Shown here: positions 1-8,245 of the stretch, piece after piece | Layout of the letters: the number at the start of each line of letters is the position of its first letter | How positions within the stretch are numbered: the first letter of the stretch is position 1 | Source of the DNA: Sergeia podlipaevii | Lineage: Eukaryota > Euglenozoa > Kinetoplastea > Trypanosomatida > Trypanosomatidae | DNA length: 21,117 nt | Reading direction: 5' to 3' | NCBI GenBank assembly: GCA_030849805.1 | Contig: JASANZ010001873.1 | Span: forward strand, 1-21,117 | Notes under the pieces: model-generated | What the model was told of the DNA's origin: nothing | Seen by the model: only the letters and a program-made list of their open reading frames with translations | The model's database searches: none | Made by a program: the position numbers and the translations under genes

Positions 1-5
1 TTCTA

Positions 6-27
6 CCCCCCCCCCCCCCCCCCCCCC
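6..27. repeat. Homopolymer run of 22 C
   Basis: Twenty-two consecutive C on the plus strand (G on the sense strand). All other long homopolymers in the window are A or T. Confidence 0.9.
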
Positions 28-133
28 TTGTGTCTACTGCACTACAGAGCAATAAAAAGTAACATCAAACAAGGGAACTTTAAAACCTATATATGAAGAA
101 AAAAAGAGTTTTGAGCAACGGCCTACACGCGAG

Positions 134-198
134 CTAAAGGCATCAAAAATTAAGCCAGTTAACGCAAAAAAAAAAAAAAGGAAGCAACTAAAAGCAGG
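134..198 (-). promoter_or_regulatory. Trans-splice acceptor candidate for the next gene beyond the window
   Basis: Sense-strand CCTGCTTTTAGTTGCTTCCT plus a 13-base U-run (198-166) is followed by the AG at 135-134. The corresponding start codon would lie at or beyond the left edge of the window. Confidence 0.4.
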
Positions 199-456
199 AC
201 AAATATGCCTATATTTAACTATGAATGATACATTAACACACGACTCAATATATTGAAAACTCACCGTCTCCTGTGGATAACCACAGCCAAGGGACACACA
301 GAGCAGTCCCCCAGAAGCCTATTGAGCTCTCTCTCATGAGAACAGAGTCCCTGACGTGTAGGATAGAGCGACATAAATGCATGAGCATGGCAGCTCCATT
401 GACAGCATGTCATTTCATCTACCCTCCTCACCTTCAATCCAACATAGAAAATCGAT

Positions 457-806
457 CTATATCACCAAGACATCTGCGAGCCAGCCAATTGCGGGTTGCA
501 CCCACGCAGTATATCCAATGTACATCCAAAACCTCGTCGACTCCACAGGACTAAACCCTAGTTCACCGTTAATGAAGATGGACAGTACACTGCTTGACAT
601 GGACTGTGCAAACGAACTGAATATCAGCAGCACAATCACCATGATGGGAATTGAAGGACACTTAAATTCGGGTCCTGAAGGAGGCACCTCCTCAGTGGCG
701 ACAAACGCTGCGGCGGGTGTGTCTGCCACTGGCTCGGCAGTATCAAGGTATCCTTGTGGCTTGTGCGTCGTGAGCCCCACATGGTCCTTCTCCTCAAACG
801 CCCNAT
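457..806 (-). pseudogene. Truncated BT1-family transporter copy
   Basis: A frame of about 116 codons encodes a hydrophilic N-terminus, a first membrane helix (IPIMVIVLLIFSSFAQSM) and the family signature TRFWMYIGYTAWVQPAIGWL, then ADVLVI and a TAG stop. It aligns with residues 52-115 of the intact upstream transporter (shared IP, VLLI, QS, IN, TR-WMY-G-A, P, G, L, D, LVI). It lacks the other ten or so helices, so it cannot be a working transporter. The start is unclear: the only ambiguous base (804) falls in AT-N-GGG. As written there is no in-frame ATG, but one extra G would give M-G-A-F-E-E-K in frame. I call it a pseudogene or gene relic; a sequencing error at the stop is an alternative but less likely, since no matching sequence follows directly in any frame. 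Confidence 0.75.
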
Positions 807-1302
807 AGCAATATACAAAAAGAAAAAAGAGTGCTGAAGAAAAAGATAAGTAAAAGAGAGATGATTCATGCATAAAACATGGCCAGCAATACTGGCTCTA
901 CATAATGTAGTTAGCATAGCAGTTTAGTAGCCTCCTTATTGTAATTATGGTTTTTCTTAGTTTTACGTGTAATATATATATGTGATCGGGATGTACGCTT
1001 AAAGGAGTCACTTCAGTCATGAAGAGAAAAGGAAGCTGCATAGTCGTGTATCCAAATGCATGGTGTTGTAAATATAATTGGGAATATAGAAAAACGCAAA
1101 CAAAAACCAATAATGAGTAAAAAAAAAAAAATCTGTCGAGACAGTAGTCGCTATCAATAACTTAGAAAACAACACTCCACTTTTCATTTTCAATGTCATG
1201 TTCGTTTTAAGTTTACAAGAGGCGTTCTATATCATATACAATATATCAAAATAAAGCAAAGCAAGCAGTGCAATAGACTCGCAAAAAGAAAACCGCTGCT
1301 AT
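807..1302 (-). other. Intergenic spacer between BT1 transporter and its broken copy
   Basis: About 496 bases of AT-rich sequence, including an A-run near 1119-1130 and a short TA repeat near 972-981. It should contain the transporter's 3' UTR and the leader of the downstream relic. No other gene is supported. Confidence 0.6.
834..861 (-). promoter_or_regulatory. Trans-splice acceptor candidate for the BT1 relic
   Basis: Sense-strand CTCTCTTTTACTTATCTTTT and TCTTC are followed by AG at 835-834, leaving a leader of roughly 28 bases to the probable start codon at the ambiguous base. The relic may therefore still be processed into mRNA. Confidence 0.55.
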
Positions 1303-2955
1303 CTAGCGGTCTGTCTGGGAGCGCAGTAGTGGCTCGTTGCTCGACACACTAGCAGCGTCGTCATCATGTATCCTGTCAACCGGGTGGTGCTGCTCAGAGC
1401 AATTGTGAGTCGCCGTCACAGGCACATCGCTATCCTCCACAGTGTGCGTAAGAATAGCTACCTCTTCCGTTACCTTCTTCGGTTGAGGAAGTGTGAAGGC
1501 GGCTGGTATGGGTATAAGCTTGCATGTGATAGAAATACATATAAGTATCCAGAGATGTGAGTAATCTCTCCTGGTAATGCACAGTGCCTCAGCCATCAGG
1601 CTGGTGATAAGAGCTGACATAGAGCCACCGATGATATCCGAGACGCTAAATATCTCAAACACTGTCATCTCAAATCCTTTCGGCGCGTACTCTGCAGCCA
1701 TCGCAATGGTCGGCATGTACGCAAAGCGCTCAAAGGTACTGAAAATAAAGCTGTCAATGGGAATGTAAACCGCAGCCGGAATGCCAATCGTCGTGGTGGC
1801 AAACCCGGTGCACAGCAAAATATTCGTACCGTACCCAAATGCCCACGCCACGCTGCCAACGGCAAAGATGAAGAACATCGAAGTTCTCTTCACACCCCGC
1901 GCCTCTTGTGATGCACGGTGGCTCATCCACAAGGAAAAGATATAAGAACCAAGAATGGCTCCCACCACTCCGATGCAGTTGTTCATCGAGTAAAACCACA
2001 TGGGGAAGGAAAATGCTCCGAAGAGGTAGTTGTAATAGACAGACGAGGCATCCGGCATCAGCGTGTAGAAGAACACGAACAACAGCACCCACAGAAAGCG
2101 CAGTCCATCTCCTCGAGACTCCGAGCTCCTGAAACTACGGTGAACTGTCTTGAACGCGTCCGACACACGTGTGTACGAACTGCTTTCCTCCATCGTTGCT
2201 GGACGATCAAAGTAGCGGTGTGGTGTGAGTAGAACCACAGATACGAGAAGCATAAAAAAGAGAGCGGAAACGCCGAGCAAGTCCCTCACAGAAAAGAAAA
2301 CAACCAGACATGTCTGTAGAAGCATGCCTGTGAGATGCCCGACTGAGCGCCACACCATCGCTTTGGACATGACCGCGCTCATGCGCGACGTGGTTTCCTC
2401 TTTCGTCTCCTCCTCCTTCCTTCCCACCTCCACGAGGAGTCCATTTACAGGAATGAAGGTACACATAGAGAAGGGATAGGCGCACACGGAGAGCAACACA
2501 AAGAGCGGCGCGCTATGAGTAGCAATGGGGACCAGGTAGTACGTCAAGTATATACCGCACTTCACAGTGCATCCAAGCAACAACAGCGGTCGTCCCCGCT
2601 CACCGCATATCACGAGAGAATCGCATAGCAGTCCAACAATAGGCTTCAATACCGCCGCCCAGCCCACATACATCCAGTAGCGCGTCACCTCCGCAGGTTC
2701 ATACTTGAGGTCCACGTTGATTAAAAGAGAAATCGTGCTAATGGTGAAGGACTGGGTGATGGCGACGGCGATCAGCAACACAACAATAACAAAGGGAATT
2801 TGCAGGGACTTATGCTCTAATGTCATGGATGCCCGCAGGGAGAGTCCGTCCTCATCATCAGACACAGCGCGGCTGCGATCCTCTGGAGGGCCCATGGACG
2901 CACGCGTCGAGGCTACTGCCTGCTCATAAGCCAGCGACGTGAATGGCGCGGTCAT
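1303..2955 (-). CDS. BT1-family folate/biopterin (pteridine) transporter
   Basis: A 550-residue multi-pass membrane protein of the BT1 family (MFS superfamily), which takes up folate or biopterin in trypanosomatids, auxotrophic for pteridines. I chose Met at 2955 rather than the open frame's first ATG (3096), because the intervening 47 residues overlie the splice acceptor. A hydrophilic N-terminus (1-50) is followed by about 12 hydrophobic segments (near 53-73, 95-115, 126-146, 150-172, 200-222, 226-244, 286-304, 318-342, 359-380, 384-405, 430-455 and 466-488). The family signature appears at 91-128: TRYWMYVGWAAVLKPIVGLL then CDSLVICGERGRPLLLLG. A central hydrophilic loop (245-285) and a cytosolic Asp/Ser-rich tail (490-550) flank the halves. 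The substrate within the family cannot be read from sequence; S-adenosylmethionine transporters also belong here. A broken paralogue follows downstream. Confidence 0.9.
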   Translation of the reverse strand: MTAPFTSLAYEQAVASTRASMGPPEDRSRAVSDDEDGLSLRASMTLEHKSLQIPFVIVVLLIAVAITQSFTISTISLLINVDLKYEPAEVTRYWMYVGWAAVLKPIVGLLCDSLVICGERGRPLLLLGCTVKCGIYLTYYLVPIATHSAPLFVLLSVCAYPFSMCTFIPVNGLLVEVGRKEEETKEETTSRMSAVMSKAMVWRSVGHLTGMLLQTCLVVFFSVRDLLGVSALFFMLLVSVVLLTPHRYFDRPATMEESSSYTRVSDAFKTVHRSFRSSESRGDGLRFLWVLLFVFFYTLMPDASSVYYNYLFGAFSFPMWFYSMNNCIGVVGAILGSYIFSLWMSHRASQEARGVKRTSMFFIFAVGSVAWAFGYGTNILLCTGFATTTIGIPAAVYIPIDSFIFSTFERFAYMPTIAMAAEYAPKGFEMTVFEIFSVSDIIGGSMSALITSLMAEALCITRRDYSHLWILICISITCKLIPIPAAFTLPQPKKVTEEVAILTHTVEDSDVPVTATHNCSEQHHPVDRIHDDDAASVSSNEPLLRSQTDR

Positions 2956-3476
2956 AAAGAGGATCAAATATTTAATAATAATAACAATAAAAAGTGTAGA
3001 TACTCGGGCTTCTAGTACTATACCTATCGGCTTCCTGAGATCGATAAATAAAATAATAAAGAAAAAATGGGAGGTTGGAAGTAAAAAATATAGCATATGT
3101 CATAAATAAAGGTATGCAGGGAATGTAATGACTCTCATGCTTTCCACTCAAAGATACGAATGCGAATACACACAATGAGACAAAGTAGAGTACGAAGCAA
3201 TAAAGCGAGCGAGAGATGAGTGTTTTTTTTTCCTCAAAGTCACATACACGTTTGTACTAGTATATAAATGCATGGCAACTTACCTTTTAAATGTTATTCG
3301 TAATGATCGCAGAAAAAGTAGCGAAAGAAGAAATATGCATCACTCCCCCCCCTCTAGTCGTCAGCAAACATATGTTGAAGAGAAAAAAAGCAGGCTACAA
3401 GTACCCTCGCCCTCCTTCCAAACAACAATACGCTTGTATCGATAAAGTCCGTGTGTGCTGCCTCCCTTCCTTTCAA
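2956..3476 (-). other. Intergenic spacer upstream of the BT1 transporter gene
   Basis: About 521 bases, with a T-run at 3222-3231 and the BT1 gene's pyrimidine tract at 3037-3085. The frame open from 3096 to 2956 is contiguous with the transporter but mostly encodes the translated tract. No other gene is seen. Confidence 0.6.
3035..3085 (-). promoter_or_regulatory. Trans-splice acceptor that sets the BT1 transporter start
   Basis: Sense-strand tract TACTTCCAACCTCCCATTTT and following U-rich sequence (3082-3043) leads to GATCTCAG, with the AG at 3036-3035. It lies downstream of the ATG at 3096, so that ATG is spliced away and translation should start at 2955. Confidence 0.65.
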
Positions 3477-3893
3477 TCACTTCTTCTTCTTCTTGAGCTG
3501 CAAACGCTTCGGAGCAGTCTTAAACTTAATATTAGACCCAGAAGACAAACTCTTCTTTGCGCTACCCGTGGTGCTGTTGCGCGACATGAGTATGCCAGAG
3601 TGCACTTTAGACTTGGTACCTGATGCACAGTCAACGCAAAACCCAACCACGCGGCACTCTCGATTGCATGTCGGGCAGCGCCACAGCACACCCTTGCGAT
3701 CCTCAAACCCACCGTAAATATCAATAGGGGACTCAAGACCAAGACGAATCTTCTTCTTACCCTTCATTTTGGGACGAGTGCTCTTCAGATGAATGGACTT
3801 GGGCTCGCTAGGAGCAACAACAGGCATCACACCATTGTTCGCCTTGAGAATCTCCTTCTTCTTCTGGCGCTGCTTGTGCGTCTTTGAAACCAT
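3477..3893 (-). CDS. Small basic zinc-finger protein
   Basis: A 138-residue, strongly basic protein. The N-terminus (KTHKQRQKKKEILK) and central KMKGKKKIR (42-50) are Lys/Arg clusters, and the C-terminus ends in a run of five lysines. Between them lies one zinc knuckle pair: C73-x2-C76 and C86-x2-C89, with an extra C80 (WRCPTCNRECRVVGFCVDC). A conserved-looking PIDIYGGFEDRKGVLW segment (56-71) precedes it. Highly basic proteins with one zinc ribbon are common among RNA-associated, nucleolar and ribosome-associated factors, so an RNA-linked nuclear role is inferred. I do not recognise a named orthologue. The start is a clear ATG just downstream of a strong splice acceptor. Confidence 0.82.
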   Translation of the reverse strand: MVSKTHKQRQKKKEILKANNGVMPVVAPSEPKSIHLKSTRPKMKGKKKIRLGLESPIDIYGGFEDRKGVLWRCPTCNRECRVVGFCVDCASGTKSKVHSGILMSRNSTTGSAKKSLSSGSNIKFKTAPKRLQLKKKKK

Positions 3894-4226
3894 AATGGAG
3901 GAGTCTGTTCACTCTCACTAACTACTTGTGTAAATCGCGGAAAAGCGTTTAAAGAAAGCAAAGGCGAAAAAAAAGGAAAAAATGATGCAAAAGTTATGTA
4001 TATTACAAGCCTCAATAAAACTTTAAACATTTGAGTCATGTTTCAGTGTACTGGAAGACAATCAGCGAAACTATTTCTAGCGATATTGACAAGAAGAAGA
4101 GAACAATAATAATAAAAAAACAGCACCCCTGAGTCAGCAAACAAAAAAAAAATGCAGAAGGAAGAAGGGAGAGAGCGGAAGAGAGAGGGAGGCAACTGCT
4201 ACATCAAATCAGACAACACGCACTGT
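3894..4226 (-). other. Intergenic spacer upstream of the small basic zinc-finger gene
   Basis: About 333 bases with A-runs near 4114-4120 and 4143-4151 and a purine-rich plus strand around 3960-3985 that serves as the sense-strand pyrimidine tract. Nothing else is seen. Confidence 0.6.
3925..3985 (-). promoter_or_regulatory. Strong trans-splice acceptor for the small zinc-finger gene
   Basis: A long sense-strand pyrimidine tract (CATTTTTTCCTTTTTTTTCG at 3985-3966, continuing pyrimidine-rich to about 3937) is followed by the first AG at 3926-3925. Leader length is about 31 bases. This is the clearest splice signal in the window. Confidence 0.7.
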
Positions 4227-6503
4227 TTAAAAGAAGTAAAAAGTAGGCTCCTCATTGTGTTCGCGAGCTTTCTTGATGAGGCTCTCGTACTTGGGGGCCA
4301 TCTGCTTTGCTTGTGCCCATGCGTATTCCTTCTGTTCTTCGCTAAGGCGCGCCTGGTACTTCTGTGACATCTTCTCTAACTTCTTGGGGTCCTTCGTTTT
4401 CATCGCCATGTTCATCATGGAGGCGGGCCCCATCAGTGCAAGGTGGCCTGCGGTAATGTCGCTGTTGGGAAGGTGAACGTTCTTGCGCGGATCATTCCAC
4501 CACGAGTCCTTCTTGAAAAGATCTTCACTATCCAGAAACTTTCCGCCCTCCGTGCCGTCATTGCCGTCGTCTTCGTCGAGCGTCAGAGCACGATTCTGGA
4601 GCTGCTTTACCTCGCTGGTGTCATAGCCAGCTCTGTCCATGCGGTTTAACCAGTAGCTCGTGCTCATTGGCGACGCCACTGCCTCGTTCATGTTGCCATC
4701 GAGAGAGAGCTGAGGCTCCTGCGGTCGCAAATCCTCCTGGATGATCTCCTCCTCCGTCGCCTCTGTCTCGAGGACCACCACATTGCACGCCAACTTGCCA
4801 GTGGCCCCGTAAGGCGTGAACTTCAACTTTCTCCCCTTCTTCAGTTGATGCTTGCGGTGTGCATAGCGGAACACGTTTTCCTCTGTGTCACGCAGCACGT
4901 AGCGAATTCCATCGTCACCGTGAATGATGCCTTGGCCCTCTGCTGGTGACCATGTGATAAGCGTGCCGTATGACCACTCGGCCCCTTCAGGTCCCACCCC
5001 GTCGTCTTCGATAGTACTCAGTGGCGCCGCAGCATCTGCATCAGGCTTTATGCTGCGTTGCTGCTGCATCCTTCTGCCGGGAACACGGCCCAGCAGAGGC
5101 TGCGTTTCCATCACAGTCGTCGTGGCACTAGACACAATGTCAACGTTTATTGCGTACGTCCGCTGGTTAGGGTCCACATGAAAGGTGACTACGGCACCAC
5201 GAATGGTGTGAGAGTTCTGATCTACAAGCTGAATAAAGGAAGCACCAGACTCAATGTAGTACATGCGGCCGTTCCCACTCTCCACGATCCCTTGGCCGCC
5301 GCTCCAACGAGTAACAACACCGTACACAGCACCTTCCGGTATTGGGCCCTCCTCCTCGGCCATCTTTTCGCTATACGCCGCACTGCCCACTTGATGGACG
5401 CCGCCCTCGTCCTCATGAAAGTGGGTACCCAGCTGCCTTTTCCGTCGTTCCAGCGCCATCTCTTTCCTCTTCGCCTCTGCTGCGTCCTCCGTGGAGCGTG
5501 TGCTGTCGTCATACTCCAGTTTTCCCTCCACTACAATGTTCTCCGCAAAGAATTTGCCGGGCATCGAGGAGTATGTAACCTTGTCAAACGTTACCCGCCG
5601 ATGCATCAGTCGATTAGACGTAGGGAGAGCGCTCTGGAAGCAGTGGACACTTCGGATAACGCACATGTTGGTTGCGTTGTTAGCAGTGACGGCCGCATCC
5701 TCCGGCATCTCGACCAGGCCCTCTGCGATGACACCACTCCGGTGAAGGGAGGACCACGCAAGCACCAAGCCAAAGGTGCGCTCTGCGACAACGCTGCGAC
5801 GCGGCACACCACAACCATAACGTCCCTCCTCAGCGCCTTGAGCCTCATGCTTCTTACGCAGTAACTCTCGAGCCTCTTCCTCGCTGGGGCAGCAGCGGCG
5901 TACCGCAAGATACTCGTTGGTAGCCTTATCAAACAGGCGCGAGCTGCGCAAGTCTTTGAGATTGCTGGTTGGTGGCACGACGTCCATGTCTACGAGAGGA
6001 CCGCTGCAGCGCACCAGCTGATCGGACCGAATGCTGCTCATGTCAGCAATAATGTTTTTTGCGTAAACTACGCGACTGTCGTGCGGGGTCGCTCCATCAT
6101 CGCCTTCTGTTTTGGGGTGTAAGAAGGGAGCTAAGAAGTCAACGGGGGGTTTCAGCTCATAACTCCGTGCAGTGATGGGCTCGAGGCGCTTTCGTGTAAT
6201 GACCCTATCAGCGTCTGGCGTCAGATCCGCATCAAACTCAACAAGAGCCCCTTCCAGAGAGCGTAGCATGGTAGGCAGCACAGTCTCAAAGGCGCGCGCG
6301 TTAGCTATAATGTATTCTTCTCCTGATCTTTCCTCCACAATGGTTCCCTGACGCTCAAATGGGTGCCATGAGACGACCTTCCCCTTCCGACGTATGCTGC
6401 CAGGAGCACTCGTACATGAAGCATAAGAAGCTGTGGCACGGCACGCCACGAGAGCTCTACACACTTCTATTTTCCTGATAGACAGCATGCGCATTGCATG
6501 CAT
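4227..6503 (-). CDS. Four-repeat cold-shock-like protein, probably mitochondrial
   Basis: A 758-residue protein. The N-terminus (MLSIRKIEVCRALVACRATA after Met6) is Arg-rich and nearly free of acidic residues, as in mitochondrial presequences. Four segments share the cold-shock/OB-fold start pattern G-x-V-x-x-W then a G-x-I/V turn: 41-105 (GKVVSWHPFERQGTIVEE), 245-326 (FGLVLAWSSLHRSGVIAEG), 394-458 (YGVVTRWSGGQGIVES) and 512-580 (YGTLITWSPAEGQGIIHGDD). The repeats end in V-x-F and A-x-N-V-like strands (for example LACNVVVLE). The usual RNP1 aromatics (KGFGF) are largely replaced by GQG, so nucleic-acid binding may be altered. Residues 338-358 are a charged helix and 640-758 a Met/Lys-rich, acidic then helical tail. 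Role in mitochondrial RNA or ribosome metabolism is inference from these domains. I do not name an orthologue. Confidence 0.82.
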   Translation of the reverse strand: MHAMRMLSIRKIEVCRALVACRATASYASCTSAPGSIRRKGKVVSWHPFERQGTIVEERSGEEYIIANARAFETVLPTMLRSLEGALVEFDADLTPDADRVITRKRLEPITARSYELKPPVDFLAPFLHPKTEGDDGATPHDSRVVYAKNIIADMSSIRSDQLVRCSGPLVDMDVVPPTSNLKDLRSSRLFDKATNEYLAVRRCCPSEEEARELLRKKHEAQGAEEGRYGCGVPRRSVVAERTFGLVLAWSSLHRSGVIAEGLVEMPEDAAVTANNATNMCVIRSVHCFQSALPTSNRLMHRRVTFDKVTYSSMPGKFFAENIVVEGKLEYDDSTRSTEDAAEAKRKEMALERRKRQLGTHFHEDEGGVHQVGSAAYSEKMAEEEGPIPEGAVYGVVTRWSGGQGIVESGNGRMYYIESGASFIQLVDQNSHTIRGAVVTFHVDPNQRTYAINVDIVSSATTTVMETQPLLGRVPGRRMQQQRSIKPDADAAAPLSTIEDDGVGPEGAEWSYGTLITWSPAEGQGIIHGDDGIRYVLRDTEENVFRYAHRKHQLKKGRKLKFTPYGATGKLACNVVVLETEATEEEIIQEDLRPQEPQLSLDGNMNEAVASPMSTSYWLNRMDRAGYDTSEVKQLQNRALTLDEDDGNDGTEGGKFLDSEDLFKKDSWWNDPRKNVHLPNSDITAGHLALMGPASMMNMAMKTKDPKKLEKMSQKYQARLSEEQKEYAWAQAKQMAPKYESLIKKAREHNEEPTFYFF

Positions 6504-6535
6504 TCAAGAAAAATAGAGAGAGAGAGATAGTAAAA
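6475..6535 (-). promoter_or_regulatory. Second, start-proximal pyrimidine tract and AG
   Basis: In the sense direction CGTTTTACTATCTCTCTCTC plus ATTTTTCTT (6535-6507) ends three bases before the first ATG. No AG intervenes before the coding start; the first AG is inside the reading frame at 6476-6475. If used, it would remove Met1, Met4 and Met6. Confidence 0.4.
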
Positions 6536-8245
6536 CGGGACGATTTGCTGTCCACACCGACAATGTGATAGCTACTTTTTTTCTTAAAATAGTAATAGAA
6601 AAAAGTGCGTTGTTACTTGAATGATTAAATGAGAGGCAATCACACACAAAAAAAAAGATCAAATGTACTTGAAAAAAAAAAAATTAATAATTAAATTGAG
6701 CAATACGTTGATAAGAGTGCTTTCTTCATGTATGAGGGGTAAGAGAATATGTATGTGTGCGCTAGACTTCTAAAAAAAAAAAAAAAAAATACTATATAGT
6801 ACTGACTCAAACAGCAAAAGAGAGAGAAGGTGTACAGTAGTATGAAGCAGAAAAAAAAAATTGCTATAAATAAGAACTAAAAAAAAATATGCTCCGTCTG
6901 CAGCAAAGAAAGTGAAAAACAATCACTTGAGATTGCATCAAAAGCGCAATATGCCATTTCCCACCCCACCCCCTTAAGGTAGTCTTTCAAGAAAAATACA
7001 AAAAAAAACCACACAAAACTTTCTCTCGAAGGATAAAAAGAAGAGAAAGAAACTACGCCTAATTGCTTATGGCATTAACACATATACACACATATGTTTC
7101 CCTCCGCGCCATAATGCGGCACTCACTATCCCTCAACAACAGCGACTAACCGATGCATCAAACAACAGATCATCATACATAAATTTCCTCTTCCAAAATC
7201 ACGGCAAAGCAGACCTACTGAGCAATGGATTGATGTAAAACAAATCGCAAATATATATATATAGAGAAAAAAAATACGTGACGGAAAGTGATGTTACCTC
7301 TCAGCCAAGTGCGAGCAGTCTATTGGCCACAATTGTGCAATAGAACGTAAGGAAAAAAATTCCAAAAAAAAAAAAAAAAAAACGACGGCCAACGCTCGAG
7401 CACTCATTTTTGAATACGCAGAATACATATAGAAGCTTAGTACGACTACTAGAAAAAGTCAAAAGCAAAAATATATATCTTTCAAAAACAAAAAAGGAAG
7501 AAGAAAAAATGCGTTGTGTAAACATCACCCAAATCTCACGGCAGATACGTGTATCTCATAAATATAAAGAACATATATTTATTACCTACCTTTTGTCATG
7601 CAACCCCTCCACCAAGTACGCCACAACGTGCATAGAGAGAGTATACCTTATGCACACTCGTGTTTAGTAATAAAAAAGAGAGAAGAAAGCGGAAGAGAAG
7701 ACACGGCATGCAAGAGCTCACAAATCAGTTGAAAATAAACGAAAGGAAAAGAAAGAATATCAGAAAAGCTCGATGGCAACCCAAGAGTTTCCTGCCAAAA
7801 CCGAGATAGAAAATAAGAAAATCTATATAAGCAACAGAAGAAATACATAAAGTGTATTCAGCAGCCTTCACAAGGTACTGCTAGTAGGCAAGCTTCTCTC
7901 TCCATCTTCGCACGCACGCATATATATGCAGTTCACCTTTTTTGTAGCAAGTAAATCGCTTGCTTTGTTGCAAAGAAAAAGAAAAAAAAAGAAAAGGAAT
8001 AAAATCCCTACCCATTCCGTAGCTAAATGTAAATGTGCTAACTGCATCTGAGACCTCTGCCAGTGCCGATGATTGAACTCTTTTTTGTTGCTTTTTGTTT
8101 TTTTTTTATAGGGGATCTACGATTTAAAATAAGAAAAAATGAAAAATAGGCATGTGCAACTGAAACACTAACGAAGAAACACATAGCGAAATTCTGCAAT
8201 TTCCAGTGGTAATGCAATATATAATTTAAAAAAAAAAAAACATGC
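6504..8245 (-). other. Longest intergenic spacer; no gene found
   Basis: About 1.74 kb, very AT-rich, with repeated A-runs on the plus strand. The longest are 6772-6789 (18 A) and 7364-7382 (19 A). There are many sense-strand pyrimidine tracts but no protein-like frame. A mixed-composition island at about 7080-7230 is less A-rich and contains CATATG-type repeats and an ATGATGA box on the minus strand, without a convincing partner box. It may hold a long 3' UTR, a non-coding RNA, or a lost gene. Confidence 0.55.
6583..6606 (-). promoter_or_regulatory. Upstream trans-splice acceptor candidate for the cold-shock repeat gene
   Basis: Sense-strand CTTTTTTCTATTACTATTTT (6604-6585) is followed by AAG, with the AG at 6584-6583. 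A leader of about 80 bases results, which keeps all three in-frame start ATGs. Confidence 0.5.

Larger units (their letters stand above)
1..456 (-). other. Left-edge region: remnant/3' UTR and acceptor of a further gene
   Basis: Stops interrupt the relic's frame throughout. A weak resemblance to a later BT1 helix is seen at 346-393 in another frame. Bases 140-198 are purine-rich on the plus strand, the tract of the next gene's acceptor. The frame at 34-297 starts with GTG and mostly translates this tract, so I do not call it a gene. Confidence 0.5.

Noticed and set aside
34..297. Minus-strand frame of 87 codons near the left edge.
   Set aside because: GTG start, Phe-rich centre that is a translated pyrimidine tract, and it contains the likely acceptor AG of the next gene.
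2956..3096. N-terminal 47-residue hydrophobic extension of the BT1 transporter (possible extra membrane helices).
   Set aside because: It overlies the pyrimidine tract and acceptor AG at 3035, so the upstream ATG would be removed by trans-splicing. The hydrophobicity is what translated U/C-rich DNA gives.
5058..5864. Plus-strand open frame of 268 codons.
   Set aside because: It lies wholly antisense within the cold-shock repeat gene, has no recognisable domain, and the minus frame is clearly the coding one.
7100..7230. Possible C/D-box snoRNA on the minus strand (ATGATGA near 7169-7177).
   Set aside because: No convincing CTGA D box at a suitable distance and no terminal stem were seen; AT-rich spacer yields such boxes by chance.
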